Source: an uncultured Nitrospirales bacterium
Lineage (GTDB): Bacteria > Nitrospirota > Nitrospiria > Nitrospirales > UBA8639
Direction: 5' to 3'
Length of the DNA stretch: 64,000 nt
Assembly (NCBI GenBank): GCA_958295805.1
Contig: OY282373.1
Location: 2,513,001-2,577,000, forward strand
Positions 7,744 through 16,600 of this stretch are shown here, in pieces. The stretch's first letter is position 1, and every line of letters starts with the position of its first letter. The notes beneath the pieces are model-generated. The model was not told the DNA's origin, did not search any database, and worked only from the letters and a program-made list of their open reading frames with translations. A program made the translations under genes and the position numbers.

Positions 7744-9639
7744 TCAGACCTTTGCCAAAGCCGCCGCGTTCTCTTCCGGCGAAACGCGGAACTGCAAGGC
7801 GGGCAGGTGATTAGTGCCGAAGTGCGCCACGTAGAGAAACACGTACTCGCGAATGTAGATTTTCAAGTCCCAACCCGCGTAATGCGTCCGTTCAAACTCC
7901 TCAAACACGCGTTCCGCGTCTTCGACGCCCAGGCCGTCCTTCACGGTAAAGTAATAATCCAGAGCCAGGTCCCATTCAGGATTCTGATAATAGGTAATCC
8001 CCCATCGCTCCGGATTCTTGGCTACCGGCGTGTGCTTGCTGAGATCAAACGTGCCGAACCCGATGGAGTGGACGTGCGCCTTGTTGTCTTCCAGAAACTG
8101 CATGGAAAATTTCGCATCCTCATACCGCTCGCCCGGAAACCCGAAAAAACCCATGACGTGGTTCCAGACCCCGTGCGTAGACGACAACTCCAGGCTCCGT
8201 TGCACCACGTCCGTCGTGGTGGCCTTATCCATGAGTTTCAGCACCCGCTCACTGCCGGATTCATAGCCCATGTGAAGAAATTTGCAACCGGAGTCCCGGG
8301 CGTCCCGCCACACTTCATCGTCCAACAGACTTTTCTCAAAGCGAATGTGCGTCGTCCACGCAATCCCCAATTTGTGTTCCTTGAGGTGGCGCGTCAGTTT
8401 GCGGAACAACGCCGGCGGATACGACTCATCCGTAAAGTGAAAATGATACGCCTGATATTTATCCCTGAGAAACTTCACTTCCGCGATGACTTCCTGAATC
8501 TTCTTGGTCCGATAGCCGGCCGTGTACCCTTCACCGTGATCGCAAAACTCGCACCGCCCCCAATAACACCCCCGGGTGGCCAGATACGGCAGCACGGGCT
8601 CCGGCACAAAATATTTCTCCAAGGGAAGCCCGTCGAAATCCGGCGGAGGCAACTCCGACATGTGTTCCGCGGAGGTCACGGGAGAAGTATGGATTCCGGC
8701 CTCGTCACGCCATAAGAGATTGGGAATGGTCTTGAAGTCGCGATCCGTCCCAATCGCTTCGACCAACTGCAAGAAAGCCGTTTCCCCTTCATATACAATC
8801 GCACTGTCAAAGAGCGCAAAGAGGCCGGGGGTCTTCGGCAACACGTCGCGCAGCCGCGTCACCGTATTGCCGCCGATGGTCACGTGAACGTGCGGAAAGT
8901 GCTCTTGAATCATGGCGCAGAACGTCATGGTGGAAAACAACTGCTGGCGCAAGACGATGGAAATCCCGATGACGTCCGGTTGTTCCTCCACGATGGCGGG
9001 CTTCACCACGTGCTCGAACACGTCGCGATAGACGTTCACCTGCGTATCCTCCACCGCGGCGAGCACCTCTGAAGACATGAACAATTTATACGACAAATCC
9101 GTTTCCATGGGCGGCAGACAAATGCGGGCGGGGGCGTACACCAGAGAAATCGTCGCCGTCACCTCCCGAAAAACGGTCATCGCCCAGTCAAGTTTCTCCA
9201 CGTCGTAGAAATCGGGGGAGCGAACGATGGCTTTCGCGCGCTCGGCCCGGTCAATCAACTCAGCCACGCGCGACCGCGTGCATTCGCACAAGGCCACTTG
9301 CAGCTCGGTTTCCGCCTCAGAGAGACCGCGATCCCGGGACAGTTTTTTCAAGCGATCAAACTGGTGAGGCACTCGTTTCAGCACGCGCCTAAGAAAATCC
9401 TCACTGAAAAACCAATCGTACATCTCCAGATTCACGTCTTTCTGCACCACCTCATGCCCGGCGGCCCGGAGGAACGCCGTCAGCGTGGGAAGACTCAGAT
9501 ACGGTTCGGAAGGATACCAATCAGGCGGGAAGAGCAGCATGACCTTCTTTGTAGGTCCGCGCTCCGACTTCGCATCGTTTCGGCGAAGCTGAATGAGCTG
9601 CGGGCTGAGCAACCCGCCTTTATTATAATCAATCCTCAT
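7744..9639 (-). CDS. B12-binding-type radical SAM protein (paralogue 1)
   Basis: A 631-aa paralogue of the next gene, alignable nearly end to end: MLLFPPDWYPSEPYLSL, a charged helical insert, PDVIGISIVLRQQL, VHVTIGGNTVTRL, C358-X4-C363-X2-C366 in RGCYWGRCEFCDHG, FTDESYPPALF and MGYESGSERVLKLM. The ATG at 9639 is preceded by AGGG seven bases upstream; the frame is open further upstream but that extension runs into a repeat region. Tandem duplication followed by divergence is the simplest origin. The two enzymes may act on related substrates or as a heteromer; this is inference. Confidence 0.85.
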   Translation of the reverse strand: MRIDYNKGGLLSPQLIQLRRNDAKSERGPTKKVMLLFPPDWYPSEPYLSLPTLTAFLRAAGHEVVQKDVNLEMYDWFFSEDFLRRVLKRVPHQFDRLKKLSRDRGLSEAETELQVALCECTRSRVAELIDRAERAKAIVRSPDFYDVEKLDWAMTVFREVTATISLVYAPARICLPPMETDLSYKLFMSSEVLAAVEDTQVNVYRDVFEHVVKPAIVEEQPDVIGISIVLRQQLFSTMTFCAMIQEHFPHVHVTIGGNTVTRLRDVLPKTPGLFALFDSAIVYEGETAFLQLVEAIGTDRDFKTIPNLLWRDEAGIHTSPVTSAEHMSELPPPDFDGLPLEKYFVPEPVLPYLATRGCYWGRCEFCDHGEGYTAGYRTKKIQEVIAEVKFLRDKYQAYHFHFTDESYPPALFRKLTRHLKEHKLGIAWTTHIRFEKSLLDDEVWRDARDSGCKFLHMGYESGSERVLKLMDKATTTDVVQRSLELSSTHGVWNHVMGFFGFPGERYEDAKFSMQFLEDNKAHVHSIGFGTFDLSKHTPVAKNPERWGITYYQNPEWDLALDYYFTVKDGLGVEDAERVFEEFERTHYAGWDLKIYIREYVFLYVAHFGTNHLPALQFRVSPEENAAALAKV

Positions 9640-9810
9640 GAGCAACCCTGCGAGGGAGCACGGACCAGCCCGTCCCCCATTGACCCGACATTCTATGGTG
9701 TAACAAAAGCACCGGTCAAGCACTCCTCCGCAAAACAACGAAAGGAAACGTCCCTCAAGATTCAAGGTGAGAGACAACACCCCCCTCATCACTCCCGCAC
9801 CTCCCCTGTC

Positions 9811-9952
9811 CTTCCCGCGAAGGCGGGAAGCCACAGGCTTCGATTCGGTTGCCTGGCGGTGTGCGTAGGTCATTCCCGCGCACGCGAGAATTCACGCCTT
9901 GACGCCGTTCCCCGATGTTCGGTGCCTGGTCACTCCCGCGCACGCGAGAATC
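9811..9952. repeat. REP-like palindromes (CATTCCCGCG family)
   Basis: Three short near-palindromes lie upstream of the B12-type radical SAM gene: CTTCCCGCGAAGGCGGGAAG at 9811-9830, and CATTCCCGCGCACGCGAGAA at 9871-9890 with a close copy at 9931-9950. Each is followed by a TCCACAG- or TTCACG-like tail. They are typical dispersed extragenic palindromes and could form hairpins in RNA. Confidence 0.7.
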
Positions 9953-9959
9953 CACAGGT

Positions 9960-10267
9960 CGTAGGGCGGCATCTCATGCCGCCACCACTGTCATTCCCGC
10001 GAAATCTGTCCCCGACATTTGTTATCGGGGAGCGGGAATCCAGGGATGATGCCGTGCGTGTTCATGGCGTGTCCTCCGTCATTCCGCCCTCCGCCGCCAT
10101 TCTCCCTTTCTCTGTCATTCTCTCCTTCCTCTGTCATTCTGAGCGAAGCGAAGAATCTTGCTTTCCGTTGGCACGGGCACGACGCCGGAGACAAAGGACA
10201 GAGGAGCGAGTGCAGGCCTTTCTTCCCCTCACCCCGCCCCTCTCCCTCAAGGGGAGAGGGAGTCCTA
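9960..10267 (+). repeat. Composite dispersed repeat module, copy 1
   Basis: This gene-free stretch between the radical SAM pair and the TPR gene starts with a GGCGGCATCTCATGCCGCC hairpin (about 9965-9983), related to the array at 30.9-31.7 kb. A composite module follows at about 10021-10267: GGGAATCCAGGGATGATG, a CATGGCGTGTCC segment, TCATTCTGAGCGAAGCGAAG at 10134, CCGTTGGCACGGGCAC, and a CCCTCTCCCTC-type palindrome ending near 10261. The same order recurs in reverse orientation at 13206-13440. Confidence 0.65.
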
Positions 10268-10376
10268 GGCGACCGCGCACGGGGTCTCTATTTGCTTGGG
10301 GTGGCAGTGGGTGGGACATCCGGGAGTAGAGACCCCTCACCTCGGCACTCTTCCGGAGGGAGAGGGAGAAAATGTT

Positions 10377-11402
10377 TCAGTCGTGATAGCCGCCGACGAT
10401 TTTGTCGATGAAATTCAAGATGGCGGTTTTTTTGACGGGGTCTTTTTCTAATTGCAGGGCCTGTTGGTAATGATCGCCGGCGATCTCGGGTTTTCGTTTG
10501 AGATCATAGACGCGGCCGACGCCGAAGACGGCCCGGGCATCATTGGGGTCGGCTTTGACCGCGACGCTGAAACTATCCAAGGCTGCGTCAATCTGCCCTT
10601 TTTCTATCAAAATCCATCCGACCTCAGTCGCGGCGACGCCGAAGTCCGGTTTGATGCGCAGGGCTTCCTGATAGGCGCGCAACGCGAGTTCCCGTCGCCC
10701 CTTCTGTTCGTGCAAGCCGGCTATGGCCACGTGGATCTCGGCATCCTCGGGGTTGAGCTTCAGGGCCACCTTATATTCCTGCATTGCGGCGTCGAGTTTT
10801 CCCTGTTCGGCCAGAGCACAGGCTAAATTCACGTGCCCCAGCGCCTCGTCGGGATCGAGTTTGATGATTTCTCGATATTGGGGAATGGCCATTTCCAATC
10901 GGCCGTGTTCTTGATAGGCCACGCCTAAATTCAATCGGGCGGCGACGTAGGCAGGGTCCAATTCGACGGCTCGACGATAGGCTTTGATGGCCTGATCCGC
11001 CTGGGCCATCCGCTGATAAATCTGCGCCAGGAAAAAATGCGGAAAGGGCGAGTCAGGTAACAGGGCAATCGCCTTGTGATATTTCTCGATGGACTGCTCG
11101 GATCGACCGGCCTGCGCCAGAAACACGCCCTCAACCAACTGCACGTAGCCGGCTTGGGGATGCGTCCGGCTCAACCGATCCACCCACTCGCGCACGATCT
11201 CCCTGTCGGCCTCTTCCTGCAAGGACTTGGCATACATCTGCCACACCCGTGCGAATTCGCCTTTCATGAGAGAGACGACGTTTAACGCAAAGAACGGCGT
11301 GGGGCCCGCCTCTTCTTGCTGCGACCACCGACCGGCCGCTTGGGCAACCGCTTCCCAGTCCCCTTTGACTATGGCTTGTTCGATTGTTTGTTCGTCGGTC
11401 AT
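10377..11402 (-). CDS. Tetratricopeptide repeat protein
   Basis: A 341-aa soluble protein. An N-terminal helical region of about 85 residues is followed by about seven TPR units, for example AIEKYHKAIALLPDSPF-type helices, AYRRAVELDPAYVAARLNLG and EYKVALKLNPEDAEIHV. TPRs mediate protein-protein contacts; the partner is unknown. No signal peptide is seen. The ATG at 11402 is chosen because further upstream the frame enters the ThyX-like gene; its ribosome binding site is weak. It follows the ThyX-like gene by about 50 bases and may share its transcript. Confidence 0.85.
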   Translation of the reverse strand: MTDEQTIEQAIVKGDWEAVAQAAGRWSQQEEAGPTPFFALNVVSLMKGEFARVWQMYAKSLQEEADREIVREWVDRLSRTHPQAGYVQLVEGVFLAQAGRSEQSIEKYHKAIALLPDSPFPHFFLAQIYQRMAQADQAIKAYRRAVELDPAYVAARLNLGVAYQEHGRLEMAIPQYREIIKLDPDEALGHVNLACALAEQGKLDAAMQEYKVALKLNPEDAEIHVAIAGLHEQKGRRELALRAYQEALRIKPDFGVAATEVGWILIEKGQIDAALDSFSVAVKADPNDARAVFGVGRVYDLKRKPEIAGDHYQQALQLEKDPVKKTAILNFIDKIVGGYHD

Positions 11403-11452
11403 GGGGATTGGGGAGTGATGATTGTTGGATTGCAGATTTCCAGATTGGGAGG

Positions 11453-12946
11453 TTATCGGGTCAGAGGGTCTTCCTCGTAGGGGGGAGTCGCCGGCATCCG
11501 TTCTCCTAACCAGGGATACTGTTTCATCATTTGTTGTTTCATCTCCCAGGCGACCGTGCGGTACGACCAATGACCTTTGACGCCTGACCGGAGTCGGCAA
11601 ATGTAATCGGCTTCGGCATAATCCATCTTGAAAAGACACCGTACCTTGAATCCGAAGGGAATCGCGTACAGCGCCGCTTCCTGATCCATGCCCCGCAATC
11701 GTTCGAGGTCTTGCTGCACCGCGTCCATGGCCATCCGATACTCTCGATCCAGGCCGGCGTCACACAACGGCCCGGGTGTTTCGTACCCGTGCGCGACGGT
11801 AAAATTTTGCTGGATCTGTTGGCACCGTCGATGCCGATGCAAATCCCGCCACCCTCCGATGTCCATCAACACGTCAAAGATCAAGGGATAGCCGCATCGA
11901 TATTCTTTGATGAGTTCGTCATGGGGGCCTCGTCGTCGAAAGGCAACGTCCAGGGTTTCCCGTTTGTCCTGCTCGGGCCACTCCCGGACCCACTCCAGAA
12001 TCCGGCGATACGGGGCATGCCCGACGCGATAGAGGACGCTCGTCACCAGTTCATCCATCAACGCATGGGGTTCGATCAAGTCTACCGGCCCCTCCTGCTC
12101 TCCCCACGCCGCCGGCAGGTCCAATCCGGCTTTCCGCAGGACTTTTTTCCCGTGCCTGGATAGTTCGCGGTAGACCTCGGCTTGGTCCTCATTGGCCCCG
12201 GCGTGCCGGGCCAACGTCGGCGCCACGGGATCCACGGCCTTGTCGGACATCCCGCACACCTGTCCCCACACGTCCGCGGGAGCCTTGGCACAGCTTTCCC
12301 GCAACGCCTCTCCCAGGTCCCGAAGTTCCGGCAGTTGCGCGGACAACCATCGCGTGATCTGCTTTTCCAGCGTTCGGATGCTGACCACCTGTCCGACGTT
12401 CGTCTTCGCGGCCAGCGGCAGCAGGTACCGCGTGTTGTCGTAGACGCGCGCGGCCAGGGTTCGCGTGTACGCGGCTTCGGTCATGGTCGCCGGTCTGGGA
12501 TATTTCTGCTGCAAATGGGCCAACAGCGGCTCGTGGACGGTCTGATACAGATGAAAGAGGCTGCCCAACGTTCCGCGATACACGGCTTCGGTTTCGGACT
12601 GCTTGATGCTCGCCGGCACGTAACAGCCCGACACGGCAAAGTTCTGATACCGGCTGGATTTGGCTTGTCCATCCCACAACGGTTCATCTTCCACGCGGAT
12701 CGCCGCCAATTCGGAAATGTTTTCCAGGCACACGGTCACGTGCCCGAGATCGGCGATCGACGCGTGGCCGTAGTCAAAATAGAATTGTTCCCAGAATTTT
12801 TCCGATGAGTGGCCGTGGACCCATTTGATACTGTCTTCAATGGAGTCCGGTGAGCGGCTGTATCGGGCCAAGGCATACGCAGATTTTTCCGGCGGCATGG
12901 GCGCGAGGATCACGACTCGTCGTTCAGCGGTTTCTTCATGAACCAT
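11453..12946 (-). CDS. Duplicated ThyX-like protein (FAD-dependent thymidylate synthase family)
   Basis: A 497-aa protein with two ThyX-like halves. The first has FDYGHASIADLGHV and ISELAAIRVED, then SSRYQNF at 97-103, matching the ThyX order GHxS, serine-arginine, RY. The second has YRCGYPLIFDVLMDIGGWRD followed by RHRRCQQIQQNFT at 371-383. The classical RHRX7S signature is not intact in either half: the first lacks RHR, and the second has Asn at the Ser position. Known ThyX enzymes make dTMP from dUMP with FAD and NADPH; activity here is uncertain. The ATG at 12946 is one of several possible starts and has a weak ribosome binding site. Confidence 0.7.
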   Translation of the reverse strand: MVHEETAERRVVILAPMPPEKSAYALARYSRSPDSIEDSIKWVHGHSSEKFWEQFYFDYGHASIADLGHVTVCLENISELAAIRVEDEPLWDGQAKSSRYQNFAVSGCYVPASIKQSETEAVYRGTLGSLFHLYQTVHEPLLAHLQQKYPRPATMTEAAYTRTLAARVYDNTRYLLPLAAKTNVGQVVSIRTLEKQITRWLSAQLPELRDLGEALRESCAKAPADVWGQVCGMSDKAVDPVAPTLARHAGANEDQAEVYRELSRHGKKVLRKAGLDLPAAWGEQEGPVDLIEPHALMDELVTSVLYRVGHAPYRRILEWVREWPEQDKRETLDVAFRRRGPHDELIKEYRCGYPLIFDVLMDIGGWRDLHRHRRCQQIQQNFTVAHGYETPGPLCDAGLDREYRMAMDAVQQDLERLRGMDQEAALYAIPFGFKVRCLFKMDYAEADYICRLRSGVKGHWSYRTVAWEMKQQMMKQYPWLGERMPATPPYEEDPLTR

Positions 12947-13167
12947 GGGGCAAGGCTCTTTTTGTAATTTTCCGGGAATCATGGCCAGCCCGTGCTGGAA
13001 TGTTTCCTGGATGGTGATGACGGTCCTGGTGAACATACGCATTCTGACGTGGATGTACAAGCCGTCGGTAGTCAGCGTCGAGGCATCCACTTGGGGATGG
13101 ACGGAAATGAAGGGCTTGAGAATGACATCAGCGACGGAAGCAAGGGGTAAGGGGAAGCATCCTCTCG

Positions 13168-13207
13168 CTACCACTGCCAACCCAGGCGGGTCGAGACGCT
13201 GTGCGAA
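13168..13207 (-). pseudogene. 3'-terminal remnant of a second autotransporter gene
   Basis: About 40 bases ending in TAG at 13168 match the 3' end of the giant autotransporter gene at 13694-13733 with roughly 35 of 40 bases equal. They encode HSVSTRLGWQW and stop, against HGVSIRLRWQW in the intact gene. Only this last beta strand remains; repeat modules lie immediately upstream of it. It looks like the scar of a duplicated or deleted neighbouring autotransporter. Confidence 0.6.
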
Positions 13208-13440
13208 GTCCCTTGGCTCCCTCTCCCCTTGAGGGAGAGGGGCGGGGTGAGGGGAAAACAAGGCTCGCACTCAATCCGCGATCCCACGCCCCCGACGGCA
13301 TGCCCATGCCAACGGAAAACCAGCTTCTTCACTTCGTTCAGAATGACAGAGAAGGGCGGACTGACGGAGGAAGGCGGACTGACGACGGACACGCCATGAA
13401 CATGCCCGGCATCATCCCTGAATTCCCGCTTGCGCGGAAA
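13206..13440 (-). repeat. Composite dispersed repeat module, copy 2
   Basis: Read on the minus strand this carries the same ordered blocks as the copy near 10.0-10.3 kb: GGGAATTCAGGGATGATGCC, a CATGTTCATGGCGTGTCC segment, TCTGTCATTCTGAACGAAG, CCGTTGGCATGGGCATG, and a CCCTCACCCCGCCCCTCTCC palindrome. It lies between the ThyX-like gene and the giant autotransporter and contains no gene that I can support. Confidence 0.65.
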
Positions 13441-13690
13441 GGACAGGGAGGCGTGCTCCCTCTCCCCTTGCGGGAGAGGGCTGGGGTGAGGGGAAAAAAC
13501 GCTCGCTCGCGACCCGCAGGCCCACGCCCCCGACGGCATGCCCGTGTCAACGGAAAGCCAGCTTCTTCACTTCGTTCAGAATGACAGAGGAAGGCGAGAA
13601 GGACAGGAGAGGCGGAAAGGACGTCGGGAGCATGCTCCCTCTCCCCTTGCGGGAGAGGGCCGGGGTGAGGGGTCTCTCCTCCGGATGTTT
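13441..13690 (-). repeat. Composite dispersed repeat module, partial copies 3 and 4
   Basis: A partial third copy has a CCCTCTCCCCTTGCGGGAGA palindrome near 13458, the CCGTGTCAACGGAAAGCC block, and the TTCACTTCGTTCAGAATGAC block at about 13566. A fourth palindrome of the same CCCTCTCCCC type sits near 13638, just beyond the stop of the autotransporter gene, where its hairpin could help end transcription. Confidence 0.6.
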
Positions 13691-13693
13691 CAA

Positions 13694-16600
13694 CTACCAC
13701 TGCCAGCGCAGGCGGATCGAGACGCCGTGCGAGGGCCGCTCGCCGGGTTGCTTGGCTCGTTCGCCCTCAATGCTCAGGTTCAGCGAGTCACTCAACGCCA
13801 AGCGGCCACCGAGGCGGTACCGGGCCACCACGGGCCCGGCCAGCGCCAGCCCTCCATACGGCGTCACCAGTCCCCGGCCCCCAGCCAACCCCAGCCCGTA
13901 CCCGCCCTCAACCTCAACCCGATCAGGCGACCACCCCGCCGCGCCAGGCCGCGCACCTCCGCCGGCTCCCTCCAGACCCGCCGCACTCCCCCAGAGCCGC
14001 TCCACCCCGCTGGCCGCCTCTCCCCACACCGGCGCCACCGTCAGATACGCCCCCTGACCCGCGGGCCCCGGAGCCAGCCGCACCTGCACACTGGCCCCCC
14101 AGTCCTCATACGCTCCCTCCTCATGCGCGACCAGATACCGCCCCTGACCGTCTATGTGCAACCCCCACGCCGGCCGCGTGTAGACCAGCCCCCCGCCCAC
14201 TTCCACTCCCACCCCGCGCGCGACGTCGCCCCGATCCCACCGGCCCCCCGACTTCCAGCCGGGGCACCACACGCGACGCCGCAGACCCCCATTCCGTCCG
14301 GCCTTCCAGCAACAGCCGCACCCGCTCCGCGTCGCCCCGCGCCGCCGGCACGCTCTCGTTGCCCCCGGTGGTCATCGTCGACACCAACGCATCCGCTTTC
14401 GCCGCCAAGTCAATCCCGTGCAACGTCGTCAACGCCTGCCGCCCCCCGACCGCACCCAGCAGGAAAGACAGGGCCGTCGGCCGCAGGCGCTCCCCGGTTC
14501 CAGTCACCTCGATCGCCAGAGTACCCCAGCCCATGCCCAGCAGACTCCACACGCCCAGCCCGGGCCGGGGTTGCCAGTGCGCATACGGCAACACGCTCGT
14601 CACCTCCACGTCTCCGGCTACCTCCTGGTCCGTCTCGCCGGTTCGCTCGTACTCCACGTCCCCGGTACTGTGGGCCAGAGCCAGTCCCAGCAGCACGGCC
14701 GGCCGGGGCCGGTAGTCCACGCCAACGTAGCCGCTGGCGAGCCGCCCGGCCAGCGTGAAGCCGGGCTCAGGCTGCCCGGCGAAGCCGCTCGCCGCCCCCC
14801 GGCCCCACAATGTCCAGGTGGGCCGCCCGGCCGCCCCAGTCCGGCTCAGGGGCACTTCGAACGCACTCCGGGACAGCAGGTCCTCCCCGGAGACGGGCGA
14901 GACACCCACCGGCTGCCACGAGACCGCCCCTCTCAGGTCGTCGGCATGGCCCGGCACGTGCGCCGCAGCCCTTGGGGCTCGGGCCGCGGAGCCGTCTAGT
15001 GCCACCCCCAACGCCCGGGCCACGCCGACGACGAGCCCCGTCACTCGCCGCCACGTGCCAGGCTCGGCCCCGGCCGCACTCCCGACCCCGCTCTCTCTGC
15101 CCTCGGTCAGCCGCAGCACCTGCCCGCCCAAGGTCACCTGCACCCTAGACGCCGCCGGCGCCCCAAACCGCCCCCACAACATCTCCACCGCGTCCGTCGC
15201 CAGCGTCCGCCCAACCCCAGCCAGCACCAGCCCCACATCCCGGCCGTGGACGCCGGGCACCACCTCCATGGTGAACGCCAGCGTGTCCGCGTCGCCGTCC
15301 GCATCCCGCACCGTCCATGTGTACCGCGTCCGGGCCTGAACCGCCGTCGGCGTACCAAAAAGCAGCCGCGTGCTGGCGTCAACGGTCAAGCCCGCCGGCA
15401 GGGGCGGGACCAAGGCATAGCGGAGAGCCCCGTCGCCACCTGTCGCCTCCGGTAACGTCAGCCTGACGGCGATGCCGACCCGATAGCGTTGCGCCGCCAC
15501 TCCGTCCCGAAACACCGGCTGCAAGTCCGCCGCCACCGTGATGGTAAAGAGGAGGTTGGCCGTGGCTCCGGTCCCGTCGGTGGCCCGCCACGTGTAGATC
15601 GTCGGCGGCCCATGGACCACCGGGGTGCCAGTAATCACGTGGGACTCAGCAGCGAGAGTCACGCCCGTAGGCAGGGCCGGGCTCAGGTCGTAGGTCACCG
15701 TCCCCATGCCCCCCGTTGCCGTCGGCAATGTCAAGACCGGAATCTCCGTGTTCTGCGTCCACATCTGATCGGCGATGGTCGTGTCGCCGAAAGTCGGCCT
15801 CACCTCTCCCCCAGGCGAGCGGGTCAGCACCGTGATCGCCACCGTGTCGGTCGCACTGGCACCGCCAGCCATGACCGTCAGCGTGAACGTCAGGGTCGCG
15901 TCCGCCGCTAGCTCCGGCGCGGGGAATGTCGGCGTGGCCGTCGCCGCCCCCGTCAGCGGGACGGAGGGCACTCCCCCGGTCTGCGTCCAAGCGTAGCTCA
16001 ACATATCGCCCTCCGGGTCCTCGCCCCGGCCGCTGAGAGTCACGGCGTCCCCTTCGGGCACCGTCTGGTCGGCCCCGGCGTCGGCGGTAGGCGGGTCGTT
16101 GTCCGCTTGGATGGTCACCGCCACCGTGTCGCTGCCGCTCACGCCCCCGGCGTCCGTCACCGTCAGCGTGAACGTCAGGGTCGTCTCCGCCGACAATTCC
16201 GGGGCGGTGAACGTCACCGTGGCCGTCGTGGCCCCCCCGCTCAGCGTCACGCCGGGCAAGCCCCCGGTCTGCAGCCAGCCGTAGGTCAGCGTGCCCCCTT
16301 CCGGGTCCTCGCCCGTGCCGGTCAGGGTCACGGCGTCGCCTTCGGTGACGGTCTGATCCGTCCCCGCGTCCGCCGTCGGCGCGTCGTTGTTCGCTTGGAT
16401 GGTCACCGCCACCGTGTCGGTGCCACTCCCGCCCCCGGCCGTCACCGTCAGCGTGAACGTCAGGGTCGTCTCCGCCGACAATTCCGGGGCGGTGAATGTC
16501 GCCGTGGTCGTCGTCGCCCCCGTCAGCGTCACGGTCGGCGAGCCCCCGGTCTGCGTCCAGGCGTAGCTCAGCGCCGCGTTCTCCGGGTCCTGGCCGCTGC

